A stretch of DNA of 64,000 bases from Alviniconcha marisindica. Its lineage: Eukaryota > Mollusca > Gastropoda > Provannidae. The stretch spans positions 142,501-206,500 of the forward strand of contig JABMCL010003198.1 in the NCBI GenBank assembly GCA_018857735.1, read 5' to 3'. A program made the translations under genes and the position numbers. The notes under the pieces are model-generated. The model did not search any database. It was not told where the DNA came from and worked only from the letters and a program-made list of their open reading frames with translations. Below, piece by piece: positions 24,430-37,629 of the stretch (within the stretch, counting starts at the first letter, position 1; every line of letters begins with the position of its first letter).

Positions 24430-25890
24430 TCCCTTGCCTATGTTGTGGACTAAGGCTGTCCCTGTTTGACTGGGTTAAAGGCTGTCCCTGGTTCACTGGG
24501 TTAAGCAGCTAGCAGGGAAAAGGGATCTGCTGACACTTTGCTAGTGAGTGTTTTGGACAGGTAGGCTGGGTGCCATGCTGGCTTGGGTTAGACAGGTAAA
24601 CTAAAGACAGTTGCAGCTAGGCGAAAGTGTACTATACCCTTGATGTAGACATGTAGACTGCCTTGGCTAGCTTGGATTAGACAGGGAAAAGAGACTGTTA
24701 CAGGTGAGAGGTTCCTGGCCTTGACTGGTTGAAGGCAAGCCTACCCCTGCTGAAGTGGATTAGGCACGACGGCACAGGGGAGTGATTATGCCTGGGTAGG
24801 CAGGGAAAGACTGAGGTAGCACAAGGAAGAGCGGTTGTCCCCACTTCGATGTTGTGGACAGGTGGGCTAGCTACCATTGTAGTACCAGTGCCGGCTTCGA
24901 CTGGGCAGGGAAAAGGTGAAGCACCGGTGAACCGTTTCGCACTTCTGCCTGTAGACAGGTAGGCTGGCATAGATTAGGCATGGTAGCACAGGGGCAATGT
25001 TTTTGCCTTTGTACCGGACAGTACCTGACTTGCATCGGGCAGGAAAATAGGCAGCACTGGGGCAGCGTTTCTGCAGTGGTGGTGGGGACAGATCTGCTGA
25101 CTCGGAGTGCAGGAATGCAGGCAGAGGTAGCATAGGGAGAGTATTTCTGCTTTGGTGTTGTGGACAGGTAAGCTGACTCGGAAGGCAGGCAAGGTTGGCT
25201 GGTTAAACTTGTTCAACGCCGAGTTGTCTCCAAAGACGTACTGGCGGGGACCGAGATCACAGGAGGTTGGGGGAAGAGGGAGACTTTACCTAACGCTGCA
25301 CTGTCACCACCTGAATGACTCTTGCATTAAGATGGGCAGCGATGACAACCATTTTAATGTTTCGTTGCTTATGAGGGACAGTCAGTAGTCACACGACAGT
25401 GTCCACAGACTACGCAGCTTTTGAAGAGACGAGAGCCGAAGCGAAACTGGACCGATGTCCTTAAGCCTGACCGCTGGGCCAAACCGCCTCACTCAGACAA
25501 AGAGATATTAGCACAAGGACGGTGCTGTTGCCTATGTGTTGTGGACATGCATGCGTGAGGTACGTTGACTCGGATTAGGCAAGAAAAAGAGCACAGGGAC
25601 AGTTGCGGGTCTTTGCTTCTAAGCTGATGCGAACAGGTTCGTTGACTCGGATTAGACAGGGAAAGAGGCGGTGCTCGCAGTGTTTCTGCCTAGGTGTTGT
25701 GGACAGGTACGCTGACTCGGTTAGGGAATGACGTAGCACAGGGACGATGTTTCTGCCTTGGTGTTGCGGACATGCATGGGGTATCCCGGCTCGGATTAGA
25801 CAGGGAAATGGTTAGCACAGCGGAGAGTGTTAACTTCTGCCTTGAAGTTGTGGACAGCTGCTGTGGTTTGGTTATTTGGCAAAATTAATA
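24430..25890. repeat. Degenerate 65-95-bp minisatellite interrupted by a SINE
   Basis: Recurrent phrases are GTTGTGGACAGGTAGGCTG, GACTCGGATTAGRCAGGGAAA and AGCACAGGGRCAGTGTTTCTG, on both sides of a minus-strand SINE at 25205-25500. The insertion therefore postdates the array. Confidence 0.75.
25205..25500 (-). mobile_element. tRNA-derived SINE, minus orientation
   Basis: On the minus strand the head reads GGTTTGGCCCAGCGGTCAGG (tRNA A-box-like), followed by CGCTTCGGCTCTC and a body with GAGTCATTCAGGTGGTGACA. The tail ends in GGCGTTGAACAAG. It aligns with 5265-5562 over most of its length and is inserted in the flanking minisatellite. Confidence 0.78.
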
Positions 25891-25904
25891 GACATTTCCT
25901 CACT

Positions 25905-26078
25905 ACGTGGTTACTTGATGTTTTACGTCAAGTCGACTGCAAATGGTGTTTGTTTGTTTCTCTCTCTCTCTCTTTTAATTTTTGTTTTTTATCAAACCAA
26001 ATCGAATTGTCAAATCACAAGAATAGGTATGATCCGTTGTTGGACGTAAAACACCAATTTACTTACTTACGTGACATT
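25905..26078. repeat. Inverted pair of SINE-tail fragments
   Basis: A minus-oriented tail at 25909-25936 (plus strand GATGTTTTACGTCAAGTCGA) faces a plus-oriented one at 26040-26078 (GGACGTAAAACACCAATTTA, then CTTACTTAC), separated by T-rich sequence. Confidence 0.55.
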
Positions 26079-26710
26079 ATGTTACTTGTTTATGGAAGTC
26101 ATGATTTGGAGAGAGATAGAAAAATGTGATTTTTATTACCACACTAATGACTAAAGCGATCTTTGACACCAAAGCCTCAAGTGTCATTTACAAATGCAGA
26201 TATTTGTCACCGTTATTATTTTGGCATTGCAAAGTTGATTTTGTCATTGCGGCAAAACTGCCTCCCGGTTTTGCAGACTGCAAAATTTAAGTTGTCACGG
26301 CAGAGTTCACTTTGCAGCTGGAAATTTGTGCTTGCAGCTTCAACTTTGCACTTGCAACAGTGATATTTCAAACTGAATTTGCAGCTCTCAGAGTCAGACT
26401 GTGGCAGCGACAGCCAGTGACGAAGCAGTGCGAGTGAGAGATGGCTCGGGGTGCGTCATCCTCTGATCTGTGTTTGAATGAATTAATGAAAATTTCCACA
26501 CACACAAAAAATCCTTGCGTGTTCACAGCGCCGTGTTTACTGTTACCCATTCTGAGAGACAATAGGTGCGTCATCCGCTGATCTGTGTTTGCTTTTCTAA
26601 TACCGGGCTGCAGCAACCTTGCTCGTTCAGTGTTATTTTACGTCCGCAGATTCCGTGCGGACTATTAGTATGAGAGATGTCCACGATTTTTCTGCAGTCC
26701 CATTGCCCTG

Positions 26711-26713
<3 letters not shown>

Positions 26714-26780
<67 letters not shown>
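26714..26780. repeat. (TG)n microsatellite
   Basis: About 33 uninterrupted TG units. Confidence 0.97.
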
Positions 26781-27214
26781 ACTTGATTGTTTGTTGTATT
26801 TATTTATTTTTATGTTTAAAAGAGTGGGCCGATGAGGGTTATGCGCGCCATGTGCCCCGTATTATTTAGATTAAAAAAAATAAATAAGTATCGTAAATTA
26901 TTATAAATTAAACATGCATCTTGCAGGGACAAATTCAGTGGCAGCCGCATAGATCTCTCTAATTATGGCAGCACTGACCACCAGTGATAATATCATACCA
27001 TACGTATACTTGTCCAACATGAAAGTGAAACTAATCTAGCATGCCTCTGGCAGAGCGCTGAAACTGACAGATGGGGACGTATGATCGGCGGGGCCAGGTC
27101 AGCGTGAACTTTCTGCTACACAGTTAGAGTTTTGCCCGTGGAGTCCACTCGGGGAGATGGGAGTGTAAAGTCCAATCGGAGCAATCAAGCGGTGCTTCTC
27201 CCAGTTTTTGTTTA

Positions 27215-27405
27215 ATCAGTTTTTACGTCCAGTGCCACTTTCATGATCACACCCGGTTCCAATACATCCTTCTAGGCAGGGGGCGATGGGTGCCATATAC
27301 CGCCGTACTGCCAAGAACAACTGTAGCGTTAAGATCCTTCCTGAGATGACCCTACGCAGCCAACGGGATGTTAAAGTCCAAGAACTAACCAACTCTGTAT
27401 TTAGA
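27215..27405 (+). mobile_element. SINE-like fragment
   Basis: CTTCCTGAGATGACCCTACG, then CGGGATGTTAAAGTCCAAGA and ACTAACC, matching the tail at 3942-3961 and, more weakly, 32200-32260. No clear tRNA head was seen. Confidence 0.45.
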
Positions 27406-28329
27406 TGGGCAGTGACGTGAGCCGCTACGTAAGTTGTCGAATTCATTGATTATTTTTAGGGGGAGACGTAACCAGTGACCGTAAACCAGCATTCGCTTTC
27501 AGCGAAGAGATTGAAACCCACAGTTTGCGTATAGATTTACAGTCTAACACGTCGAACGTGCCTGTTTTTGTTGTTGTTGTTTTTTGGTATTCTTGGAGTT
27601 TCTTGACTTATCCGTCGATGACAGAAAAGTCGAACCTTGCAGACAGTACTTCGGTTTTTGACTTAAAGTGCATTCGACTGTATCGGCTCGACAAACTCCG
27701 CCCCTTGTCGCTAAGCCACCGTGCGCACACCAGTCAATGAATGAATGATACTGTAACCAGAGCCGCCATTAAGGCTTTTCCTTGGGGTACGTAGAGCCGT
27801 GGCACAGTGGGCCTAACACTGCAGGGCTGCCGCTCAGCTTTCAGGCTTTGTCTATAATTTAGTACCCACAGTGCTGTAATAATCGTTCGTGTGCACCATT
27901 AACGTCCTTTTGGTTCGTGATTATCCTTTTTTTCTTTCTTCTTATGTTATTTTTTTTTTTTTTTTTCACCCCTCTTTTTTTCTTTGTTTGCTGTTTTTTA
28001 GCCATATCATGATCGCTGTAACCGGCCATAAGAATTGCCACTAAGGCCTTTGCGTCATGTTTGTCTACATTATCTGAGTGTTTGTTTCGGGGATTGAGTT
28101 CATGTTTTATTAAACCCGATGACTGCCGATTTATCTCAGAGCATCACAGCAGATGCGAGTTGCAACAAAACACAGGAGGTTGTAGATGTCATGGTGTGTA
28201 CCAGGTTTTAATAAATTTCAGTTACAGTTTGTTTGAAATGACAGGTGCCTTCTCTACCGTATGAAAACGCCGTGTCGATATTCATTGTGAGTGTTGTGGT
28301 TCCCTGTTTTGGGGTGGGTCCTTTAATAT

Positions 28330-28466
28330 ATTAAGAGAGAGAGAGGGAATATCTGTGTCGTGACATGCCCTAATATAACCTCCTCACTTGTAGTTGTACT
28401 GTGAGAGAGAGAGAGAGAGAGAATATGTGTGTCGTGAAATTCCCTAATATAACCTCCTCACTTGTA

Positions 28467-28521
<55 letters not shown>

Positions 28522-28561
28522 TGTGTCGTGACATGCCCTAATATGACCTCCTCACTTGTAC

Positions 28562-28619
<58 letters not shown>

Positions 28620-28665
28620 TGTGTCGTGACATGCCCTGATATGACCTCCTCACTTGTACTGTGGC
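28330..28665. repeat. Compound repeat: (GA)n plus a shared 45-bp block
   Basis: Four copies of (GA)n followed by ATRTSTGTGTCGTGACATGC and CTCCTCACTTGTACTGTG. The period varies between about 80 and 95 bp because the internal (GA)n and (GT)n differ in length. Confidence 0.85.
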
Positions 28666-28789
28666 CCCTGCCGCTAAATGGCTCTGTCCTCTATTCAAGT
28701 CCCCGCAGTGTCTCTCATTCATGTGCCATGGAGATGCCTGTGCGTAAATCGATTCGGGTACTTGTGACGATGTCTCTGGGATTGATCCA

Positions 28790-28935
28790 GGTGCCATGGT
28801 AGTGTTTAATTCAGCAGAAATCTCCACAGAATCATCAGGATTCCACGTGAGAGAACGAGAGAGAGTGGTGCCATGGCAGTGTTTAATTCGAAAAAAATCT
28901 CCTCACAATCGTCTGGATTTCGTGTGAGCGAATGA
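28790..28935. repeat. Two-copy tandem duplication of about 75 bp
   Basis: GGTGCCATGGTAGTGTTTAA at 28790 is repeated as GGTGCCATGGCAGTGTTTAA at 28867, each followed by related AAATCTCC...TC(A/G)TC(A/T)GGATT blocks. Confidence 0.75.
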
Positions 28936-29495
28936 GCGAGACAGACAGAAATCGGGTGGTTTGGTAATGGATGGCACGGCAAACTTGAAGATTTCACGCT
29001 GTCTTATTTGTGGAATTGGGCCTTTGTCGGTGCTGGTTCACCGTGATACATCAGTTCCTGATAATAACCTCCGGTCAACCCCCAAGGTCAAGTGAAGGCG
29101 AGGGGTGGTTTCCGTGAACTCTAATGAGAGGGGGATGATGATGGTGATGCCGTTATGCGATTGATTTTCTTTGTGGAGAACTGTCTTGGTAAATGTATGC
29201 GTGTGTCTGTGTGCTTACGTACATGTTCGCGCGCGCGTGTGTGTGTGTGTGTGTGTGTGTGAAAATTGGAGTTAGGAGATGGGCTAGGCTCCAAGAAAGG
29301 ACTAAAGATAAAGATGAAAACCGGGAGGTGGGTTGCAACATGTGGCCTGCTTCAGCCATCTGAATGCAACATTAATGGACACTGTCAAATGCAGAATACG
29401 GCGACATATGCCGAAAGTCTTATTTAGTTTCACTCCTAAATCAACTACTCTGCTTGCGAAAGATTAGACCTGCGTACACCTCTGTGTGTGTGTGT

Positions 29496-29498
<3 letters not shown>

Positions 29499-29531
<33 letters not shown>

Positions 29532-29532
29532 C
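29499..29532. repeat. Poly-G, 34 bases
   Basis: An uninterrupted G run after GTGTGTGTGGA. The length in the assembly may be unreliable. Confidence 0.9.
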
Positions 29533-30281
29533 TGACATCAAAAGCCTGGTTCATTGCGGTCTCGTGAAAAATATCAGAACCACGACCTTCTCAGTTGATA
29601 GCGGTCTTGTGAAAGAAAGAAAAAAAAAAAAAAAAAAGTATTGTGGGGAAAAACACAACAACAAAACGAAACTTACCGGTACTTTAAACGGCGGTGGTAA
29701 TGGCCTTTGGACAAAGGAAGAAAGGCAACGTTTCAGGTTGTGCCATTTTGTCAATGGAAGGGAGAGAGAGGGAAGGAGCTGGTGCAGAAGCGAATTATCA
29801 CCTGGGTGATGAAATTGGCCTCTTCAAGATTAGCTATCATCCGAAGGAAGATTGACTCCATTATTTGGTTGACGGTCTGTGCTCCTGTGTCTGTGTGCAC
29901 CATGTGTCTGTAGTGTAACACTTTACCGCGTAAGTGACTTGCACCCTTTTTTTCTTTTTTCTTCTACTTTCTTTTCTTTTCTTTCTTTGTTCTTTTCTCT
30001 CTCCTGACGGTAGCTTTCGCGAATGTACCTTTGGAAGTTTATGTACCCTATGCAGCTCGATTACCGTAATGCTTCAGGTCTTTGTTATTGCGTTCACGGG
30101 GAATGAGTGAACAACTGCTGGTGAGGTTGACAAAAAAGAACAATGTTTCGTCGTATAGGTGAGTACATTTCCCTAGATCTGTTCTATTGTGTTCACGTTA
30201 CGGCTTTTAAGCCCTAATTAGTTCCCTTTGTTGATCTAGACTACTTTTAATGTTTCAAACTCCATATTATTGCTCGCCCTG

Positions 30282-30352
30282 ATATAACCGTCCTGGTTGA
30301 CAGGGCGTTTAAAAAAAAAAAAAGGTTATTTACTTACTCCAATAAATCTTCT
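30282..30352 (+). repeat. SINE-tail-like fragment
   Basis: CGCCCTGATATAACCGTCCT, then GGTTGACAGGGCGTTT, an A run and TTTACTTACTCC. Confidence 0.65.
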
Positions 30353-30879
30353 TTAACAAAAAATTTACTCAGAAAAAGTTTGAGCGTTTGGCCTGGACCC
30401 AGTCTGGAAGGAACGGTGCTTTTTTTTGAAGCTGATATATGTTCGGGAGGTAATGGGGGTGGGGGCAAGGGGGCAAAATACACGCGCACAAAGCGTGAAG
30501 GAGGAAGGAATGGGAGATGAAATCGGCTTCTTCCAGATTAGCTAGTTTTTCACACCGTTCACCTGTCCCTTCAGCATCAATGTGATCTAATTATAGTGCT
30601 TTCACTCTGAAATGCAGCTGTCTAAAGGCAGGCGCCAGCTGTGCAGTGGAACTCGATGTTTTAGCTACGTGCAGTGATTATAAACCGGTTGATCCACGCA
30701 CAAGTAGGCCTAACTGAAATGAAGGGCTGGCCAACTCAACTGATACTGCGTGCGGCACACGGCGTCAAAAACCTACAGCAAATACACATTTAAAATGTGC
30801 AGTAAACGGTTTTATTCGGTACCTGCAAATATGAAAACCAGCGCCATTCAATTTCATGTTTTACTCACCCCCTCCACAC

Positions 30880-30882
<3 letters not shown>

Positions 30883-30944
<62 letters not shown>
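30883..30944. repeat. (CA)n microsatellite
   Basis: About 30 CA units. Confidence 0.97.
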
Positions 30945-30946
<2 letters not shown>

Positions 30947-31396
30947 GACTGAATGACTTTCCTGTATAGGTCCTGGGCACCCAGTGCAAAGAAACGGCCA
31001 CAAAATAATGACTAAATTACAGCCACTATAATAAGCATCATATTGACGTCACTTCAGTTGCAGCGGTTGTTTTTTAGAAGAACTGGGATCATGGCTCTGT
31101 GAGTATCATTTCACTCATGTTTCTAGCATGTAGGCCGGGCTGGTGCTATTACTCCGATTTGTGTGACCATGTCCCCCAGCTATAATGTCATGTCTAATAG
31201 CGTGGAACGCTGTCAGTACAGTACAACAGACAGAGGGCTAACAGCGCCCAGAAACGTGACGCATGTAATAATACCGATAATAATCATAAAAAGGGCACTT
31301 GCCGCAACTAACCCGTGATGGACCTGGGCGCTGTCAACTTCTTTTACACACATGCAATGTATATAATTAGACAGCAAAAATGAAATACATGCTCGC

Positions 31397-31424
<28 letters not shown>
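31397..31424. repeat. Poly-G, 28 bases
   Basis: An uninterrupted G run. A similar shorter run is at 32560-32582, directly after (TG)n. Confidence 0.9.
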
Positions 31425-31428
<4 letters not shown>

Positions 31429-32044
31429 AAAGACCTGAAGAAAAGGTTCGTGAGGAAGACACAACAAATGGTGTCGGAATTGCCTGCGGTAACTGTCATG
31501 TGGCTTGCGAGTGAATTTTATACAAACTGCATAAACTCCACCAAACCACAGCCTCATCCTCGCCGTCTCATTCTCACGTGGCATGTGAATATGTTTTCAT
31601 GCAAGGTGCATAAAGGCCACCAAGTCACATCCTCGTCCTCTTCGGCACAGTCCATCTCATCTTGTTCTTCCACCTAGTCCAGGTGCTGTTTCTGTCATGT
31701 CCTTTTTCTGCTAATGAGACAGGCTTTTTGTGTCTTTTGTCAGTCAGTCACACGCAGTAGGAGGTGGTGGTAGTGGTATATGCAGCTTGCCACGGACCAT
31801 TTGCAATTATTTCTGTTGACTGTACGTGCGTGTGCGTGCCTTCGTGTTCGTGCGTGTCCGTCTGTAAAGGAAGTCTTGCGTATTTAGCTTCTTGTGATTT
31901 GAATTGCTTGGAGTTGGAGTCACTGTCGTTTTCCGTTTGAGGTGTCGCGACAGGGAGGTAGTGTATATTTGAATTTTGTACAGCGCGCCGAGCTCTATTT
32001 TTATGTTAAGATTTGCTGTTTTAAGGTTTACATATATAATTATG

Positions 32045-32047
<3 letters not shown>

Positions 32048-32106
<59 letters not shown>
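32048..32106. repeat. (TG)n microsatellite
   Basis: About 29 TG units. Confidence 0.97.
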
Positions 32107-32107
<1 letters not shown>

Positions 32108-33287
32108 CCTGTTTAGACTGATTTGGTAGATTTGAAGATTTGGTAGATTCGTATGTTTATGAGAAGAGGTTTAAAATGTGCATTATGACAGTTTTACCGT
32201 CCTGAGGTGTCTGCTAATCGTGATGTTGACAGGATGTTAAAATCCAATGACTGACAGCTGTTAATCAGCTGGGACGGAAACCTGTATGGTATTGCCGTTT
32301 GCACACCATACAAGTTTCGGTCCCAGCTGACTGACACACACTTCAGTCTCAGAAATTGAGCATGGTGAATAATGAATGGGTGTTTGTGTTGTTTGCATAA
32401 CTCTACAGTTGTACAGGACAATTAAAAGCATTTGAGATGAAATTCTGATTGAAAAGAAATGGATCGCAGTTTTATCCTGCTGTACTGTTTTTCGCGTTTT
32501 TTTAATTGTTTTTTTAAATGTTTTATTGTCAGTATTTGTGTGTGTGTGTGTGTGTGTGGAGGGGGGGGGGGGGGGGGGGGGGCGTGCGTGCATGTGTCTG
32601 TTGTTGTTGTTCTGGTCCTGACGAAGAAGTCATTTTGATGTCCCCACCCAGCGTGGCTCCACCACTGTATCAGTGAAATAGAAATTGTATCCGCGGGTAG
32701 GCATGTCTGGGCATGCAGGCTGTCACACAGACTGCACGGCTTCCAGAAACGGCATCTCATTGACTACTGCACTGCAAAGTGACAGATCCAACTCTGGAAC
32801 AAGAAATGGAAATGATGCTGTCTGTCGCAGAGAATGACTAAACCAGCAGCCGCTGTTGTCATGGTGATGGGTTTGGGGCCGCAGATAAGGGAGGATGTTG
32901 GAAACTGCTAATGGCCAGAGGGCCATTTGGAGCTTGTATGCCGTTCCCTGTACGCGTCAATAATGCAGGCTGTGGTCAGTTTCACGGACATCGTGATTGA
33001 CCCGCCAGTACTACCTACAGCTGGGTGCATTTTTGTCTTTTAGGGAATGAGCACATGAATATTCATTACCACTAAAGTCGGTGCTGAAGACATTATTAGT
33101 ACAGCGCTATACCCACATTTTACTGACGAACAAGATGTGTTTCAGCTCAAACTGAAAATACAGCAAAATCGAAATGGTAAAATGGTATGGTTTGGAACGC
33201 GTAATCCTCTGTCATATTTACAAAGTTGGTCTGAGTTTTAATGTCTGTATTTCAGTGAAATACCTGAGTCGTGTGGTGTATCTGTAT

Positions 33288-33302
33288 AGTGCGCGCGCGC
33301 GC

Positions 33303-33373
<71 letters not shown>
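33288..33373. repeat. (GC)n/(TG)n microsatellite inside a short duplication
   Basis: GCGCGCGCGC passes into about 34 TG units. Both flanks carry CAGTGAAATACCTGAGTC (33254 and 33375), so the microsatellite sits within a duplicated block. Confidence 0.92.
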
Positions 33374-33374
<1 letters not shown>

Positions 33375-33716
33375 CAGTGAAATACCTGAGTCATGGAGTG
33401 TATCTATATGATGTGTGTGTGTGTGTGACTTATCACTTTTTTCTACGGCCTTATTAAAATAGTGCAGATTGTGGGTCTAATCTGGTAATCCACTTGCCCA
33501 TACTCTGTAACTGAATCCTGTATTAGGGCAGGATGCACGGCTGGATACCGGTGCATTTGTTTAAAAACAAAAATCAAATTCAGATCTTTATCTGGAACGG
33601 TTTGGAAAATGTCACACTAAAACCACCAAAAGATTCTGATTGTCGAAGTAATGGTTTAATCTAAGCATACTAACTTATCCCCTCTTTTACTGTATGAATT
33701 GATGTTTAATTTGTTT

Positions 33717-33785
33717 TGTCCTGATATGACCTACCAGGTTGACTGGGTGTTAAGAACCAGTTGCTTATTTACCCTCATTTACCCG
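33717..33785 (+). repeat. SINE-tail-like fragment
   Basis: GTCCTGATATGACCTACCAG, then GTTGACTGGGTGTTAAGAAC and CTTATTTACCC. Confidence 0.65.
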
Positions 33786-34184
33786 TCTCATCAGCTGAAC
33801 GCATTTTTTTTCTTAACTAGCGATAGCTGGAAGTTTAGATTCGTTGCATTAGAAAATCAAAAATTCGAACAGTAAGGGGAAAAAAGCATCAGTTTTTATC
33901 AAAATTTCAGGGAGAACTGACCGAGAGCATGAGACGTTCGCTTCATTTTCTTTACGATCTGTGGCAGGGGATTTTGTAGTGACACCGACAAAAAATAATT
34001 CTTCCGAAATGACCCGATATGGAAATCGATCAGCGAGTTCGCCAGCCATTATTGATTCATCATTTTTCTCAGTCGCACGTTGCTGCAAGTGACATCGGCG
34101 GCTTTTTCATTACAATACTGTAGGTAGTATGGATTTTGCAGCGACAGCGCGAATTTGTCCGAAAGGACTCGACAGTCCAACGGC

Positions 34185-35065
34185 GAGTTAAGCAGTGACT
34201 GCATGATCTCAGTCAACAGGCAGTGCTGTGGCCAGTAAGGCAGTTCTCATTTTCAACGGCGAGTTCATCAGCGATTGATCTGTCAGCAGGCAGTGCTGTG
34301 GCCAAAAATTCAAGCCCTTTTTTTCATTTTCAACGGTGAGTTCACCGATTGATCTCTGTCAACCGCTGTTATATGGCCAAAAAGGTTGTTTTCATTTTCA
34401 ACAGCGAGTTCACCAGCGATCAATTTCTGGCAGGCCGTGCTGTGGCCAAAAAGACAGTTCATCAGCGATTGATCTATGTGGACAGGCTGTTATATGGCCG
34501 AAAAGGCAATTCTCATATTCAACGGCAAGTTCACCAGGAATTGATCTCTGTCAGCAGGTGGCGCTGCGGCCGAAAAGGCAGTTCTCATTTCCAACGGCGA
34601 GTTCAGTGATTGATCATCTCTGTCAACAGAGGGCAGTTCTTGTTTCAACGGCGAGTTCACCAGCTGTTATAATCTGTCAGCAAGCAATGGTGTGGTTCCA
34701 GCGATATTATATCCCGATCCAAGTATTGATCCGCAAGTGGACCAAGTTCACCTCGGCCCTCATCCCGCATTGGTTTTAACTGTTTCATATCCAAGACAAG
34801 CTTGTTTTAAAGAGTGTCCCTAATGTGCTCTTTAGCATCTGAGAACATTGAGCAAAAAGAAAAGAACAGTGGTGTGGCCCAAAGGGCAGTTCTCATACTC
34901 AGCGGCGATTTCACCAGCGACTGATCTCTGTCAACGGGCAGGCGAAACGGCCGCTCATTTTCAAAGCGAGTTCACCATATCTGTTAGCAAGTAGTGATGT
35001 GGCCGAAAAGGCAGTTCTCATTTCAGCGGCAAGTTCACCAGACTGCATGTCAGCAGGCTGTGCGG
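34185..35065. repeat. 70-75-bp degenerate minisatellite
   Basis: Recurrent TTTTCAACGGCGAGTTCACC, AGCGATTGATCTCTGTCAGC and GCTGTGGCCAAAAAGGCAGT, about ten diverged copies. Plus-strand open frames across it come from the repeat. Confidence 0.82.
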
Positions 35066-36224
35066 CCAAAAATTGTAGTTATTAGTTTCCGGCCTTTCCG
35101 GGCCCGGTTTGCCTGGAAAAGTGTCCGTAGGTCGAGAAAGAAAGAATGACTTCCGCTATGTTGTGTCCAGTGTTTAATCGCTTTTCCGCCCAGTCAGGAC
35201 CGCGTCATGTGAAAGGCGTTGAGTTTTAAATGTTTTCCAAACACATAAAAGGTTCAAAAGAACGCTTATTTATTAGGACACAAACACACAGTCTGCAAAT
35301 TTTCGGGGTAATCCCCTTTGTCAAGCTACAGAACGACACTTAACAGTTAAACGGTTAAAAATGATTGAAAAATGAGATGAGAAGCGAAATAACTGATCTT
35401 CTTTTTTTTCTTTTTTCTTTTTTTTTGGGGGGGGGGAGGGGTCGTCTCGGTTCTGGCCGTTGTCAGATAGCTGGAGCGAGCGAGAATGTTTTCGAGATAG
35501 CAGTGTGCACGTAGAACTACAGTTTGTAATGGTAATTGTGACCAGTCACACACACACACAGACACACACACATACAGATGCCACTTTTGAAACGCATTGT
35601 TATGCTTATTTTGTTTGTTTGTGTAATTGTGATGTTTTAATAATCTAACGTAGACATGTGATGGCTTTGTTGTTCTTGTTTACTTTGCTGTGTTCTTATT
35701 GCTGCCAACTGAATTCTCCCCACGGACACAAGAAAGTTGTATTGTGAAGAGGCACAGTTATTTATCCGGTAACGCCTGTGAGCATCGACTGAAAACCGGG
35801 TGCTACTGCGGGACCGGTTTAAACTGGTGGACGACAATCTTTACCCATACGGGTCTCGTGTGCACGTGATGTGTATACCCCACGCATGCATAGAAGAGAA
35901 GGCACACACAGACACACCCGCGCGCAAAAAAGAAGAAAAGAAAACCTACACACGCATTCCCGACACGGGGTAGCTGTTGATGAGAACTCTTTGGGATTGT
36001 TCAGGTCAGGAAACATGGTGGTTTGGAATCGAGCCACTTTTTTTTTCTTTTTCTTTTTTTGCGCTTTTTTTTGTGTGTGTGTGTGTGTGTGTGTGTGGTT
36101 TAGTAAAGGATCTGTTATGTGTGACGTAAGTAAGTAATTTGATGTTTTACGCCAAGTCAACCAGTACGGTTATATCGGCGCGAATATGCCTGATTTAATA
36201 CCCAAGAATGATTTCAATATTTAG

Positions 36225-36253
36225 AACAAATTTATATAATATATAAATTTGTT
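36225..36253. repeat. 13-bp perfect AT-rich palindrome
   Basis: AACAAATTTATAT, a three-base AAT spacer, then its exact reverse complement. Confidence 0.9.
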
Positions 36254-37550
36254 ATATGCTGGATACTTTAAAACTTGCTAAGCGCCCTGTGCATACCGGC
36301 AGTAAACAACAACAACAACAAACCACACACAACCAAAAAAACAAGCAAACAAACAACAACAATCAAAAACGTGCACGTGCCAAACATTGGCAATGGCTGT
36401 ACGGGAGTCTCATTGACATTGTGACCGTCAGTGGTTGGGACATCGACGAGTAGCAGGCGGTTGAGTGACTAAATACATGGTGTGCCTGGGGGCTCAGATG
36501 GAACTTGTGCGAGGTCAGCAGGGAACCGGTTTGGGGTGAGAGGTGGTGTTACAGAGAGGTGGTGTTATTGCGCTCCAGTGGGCAGCGAGTGGCTCGGTTT
36601 TTCACTGAGGTCTCTCGCTGGGCCTGAGTAACGAGACACCGGCGGTGTTTGACCCCCGGGGTGCGTACATACACGTAACAGCTGACACAGTTTGGGACTG
36701 TTTGGGGCCTCCGTGCGTGGCATTGACGCAACGTTTGTTAATCTGATAGGGTAGTACGTCCTCTGTCGCCCTTGGCAACAGCTATAGGTCCTATCAAAGC
36801 TCATTAAATCCGTGCATGCATGCATGTGCGCGGTCATGGCTACAGCGACTCACTGGTCAGGAAATGCATATTACAGCCTGTAGTTCGCCCGCCCTGCCCG
36901 TGAGTAAACAGATACTGAAAGTTTGACGGTGTGAGTTGAAACATTGTGACTGTAAGTGTAGTCGTTTGACCATCTAGAGCAAGCATAATGTCATTACAGC
37001 CAATACTCACAGCCTACGCAATGATGGTAACCGTAAGAAAAAGAGAAGATTAAGAGTGCGCCATGTGCGTTGACTGGTGTTGGCCAATCCAAGTTTTCTT
37101 TGGGCGCGCCGGGAGGTTTTATCATCAGCTTCCTGCTTTAGATAGCAAGACTAGCTGTCACAGTATCAGCTAGCTAGCTGGGCCGTCTAGGAGACCGGGA
37201 GTTTACCTGCGTGTCACTGAATGCGAACTGTGCAGTCGCCACTGTATGAAACGTTCTGGTATGTGTTTTCGCTTTCAGTTTTATCAGGGACTGGCCACCA
37301 TACAGAGGGTCGGCATCAGCTACGGACATCACTTTTGTTCTTTTTCTGCTCCTATTCGGAAATTCAGCATTAGATGTACATGGCATATTTATTTTCTCTC
37401 GCTAGGTGTACACAGCTTCTTCTGAGGTGTTTGTTAACATTGATTAATAACAGGGGGGAAATGGCCACCTAGCTAGCTGTCAAATATATCACTACTGTCT
37501 TCATTTGAAAATTCAATCCAGTTATGTTGCATACAGTTTATTTCACATGA

Positions 37551-37601
<51 letters not shown>

Positions 37602-37629
37602 GGTCAAGTACTGGACACTAACAGAGGCC

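Larger units (their letters stand above)
27405..34180. other. Repeat-bearing non-coding stretch
   Basis: No coding exon recognised. It holds a tRNA-like fragment at 27788-27840 (GAGCCGTGGCACAGTGGGCC), T-rich sequence at 27925-28000, and the microsatellites and minisatellites listed separately. Confidence 0.5.

Noticed and set aside
31213..31584. 123-codon minus-strand frame
   Set aside because: It contains the poly-G tract read as a proline run; no domain recognised.
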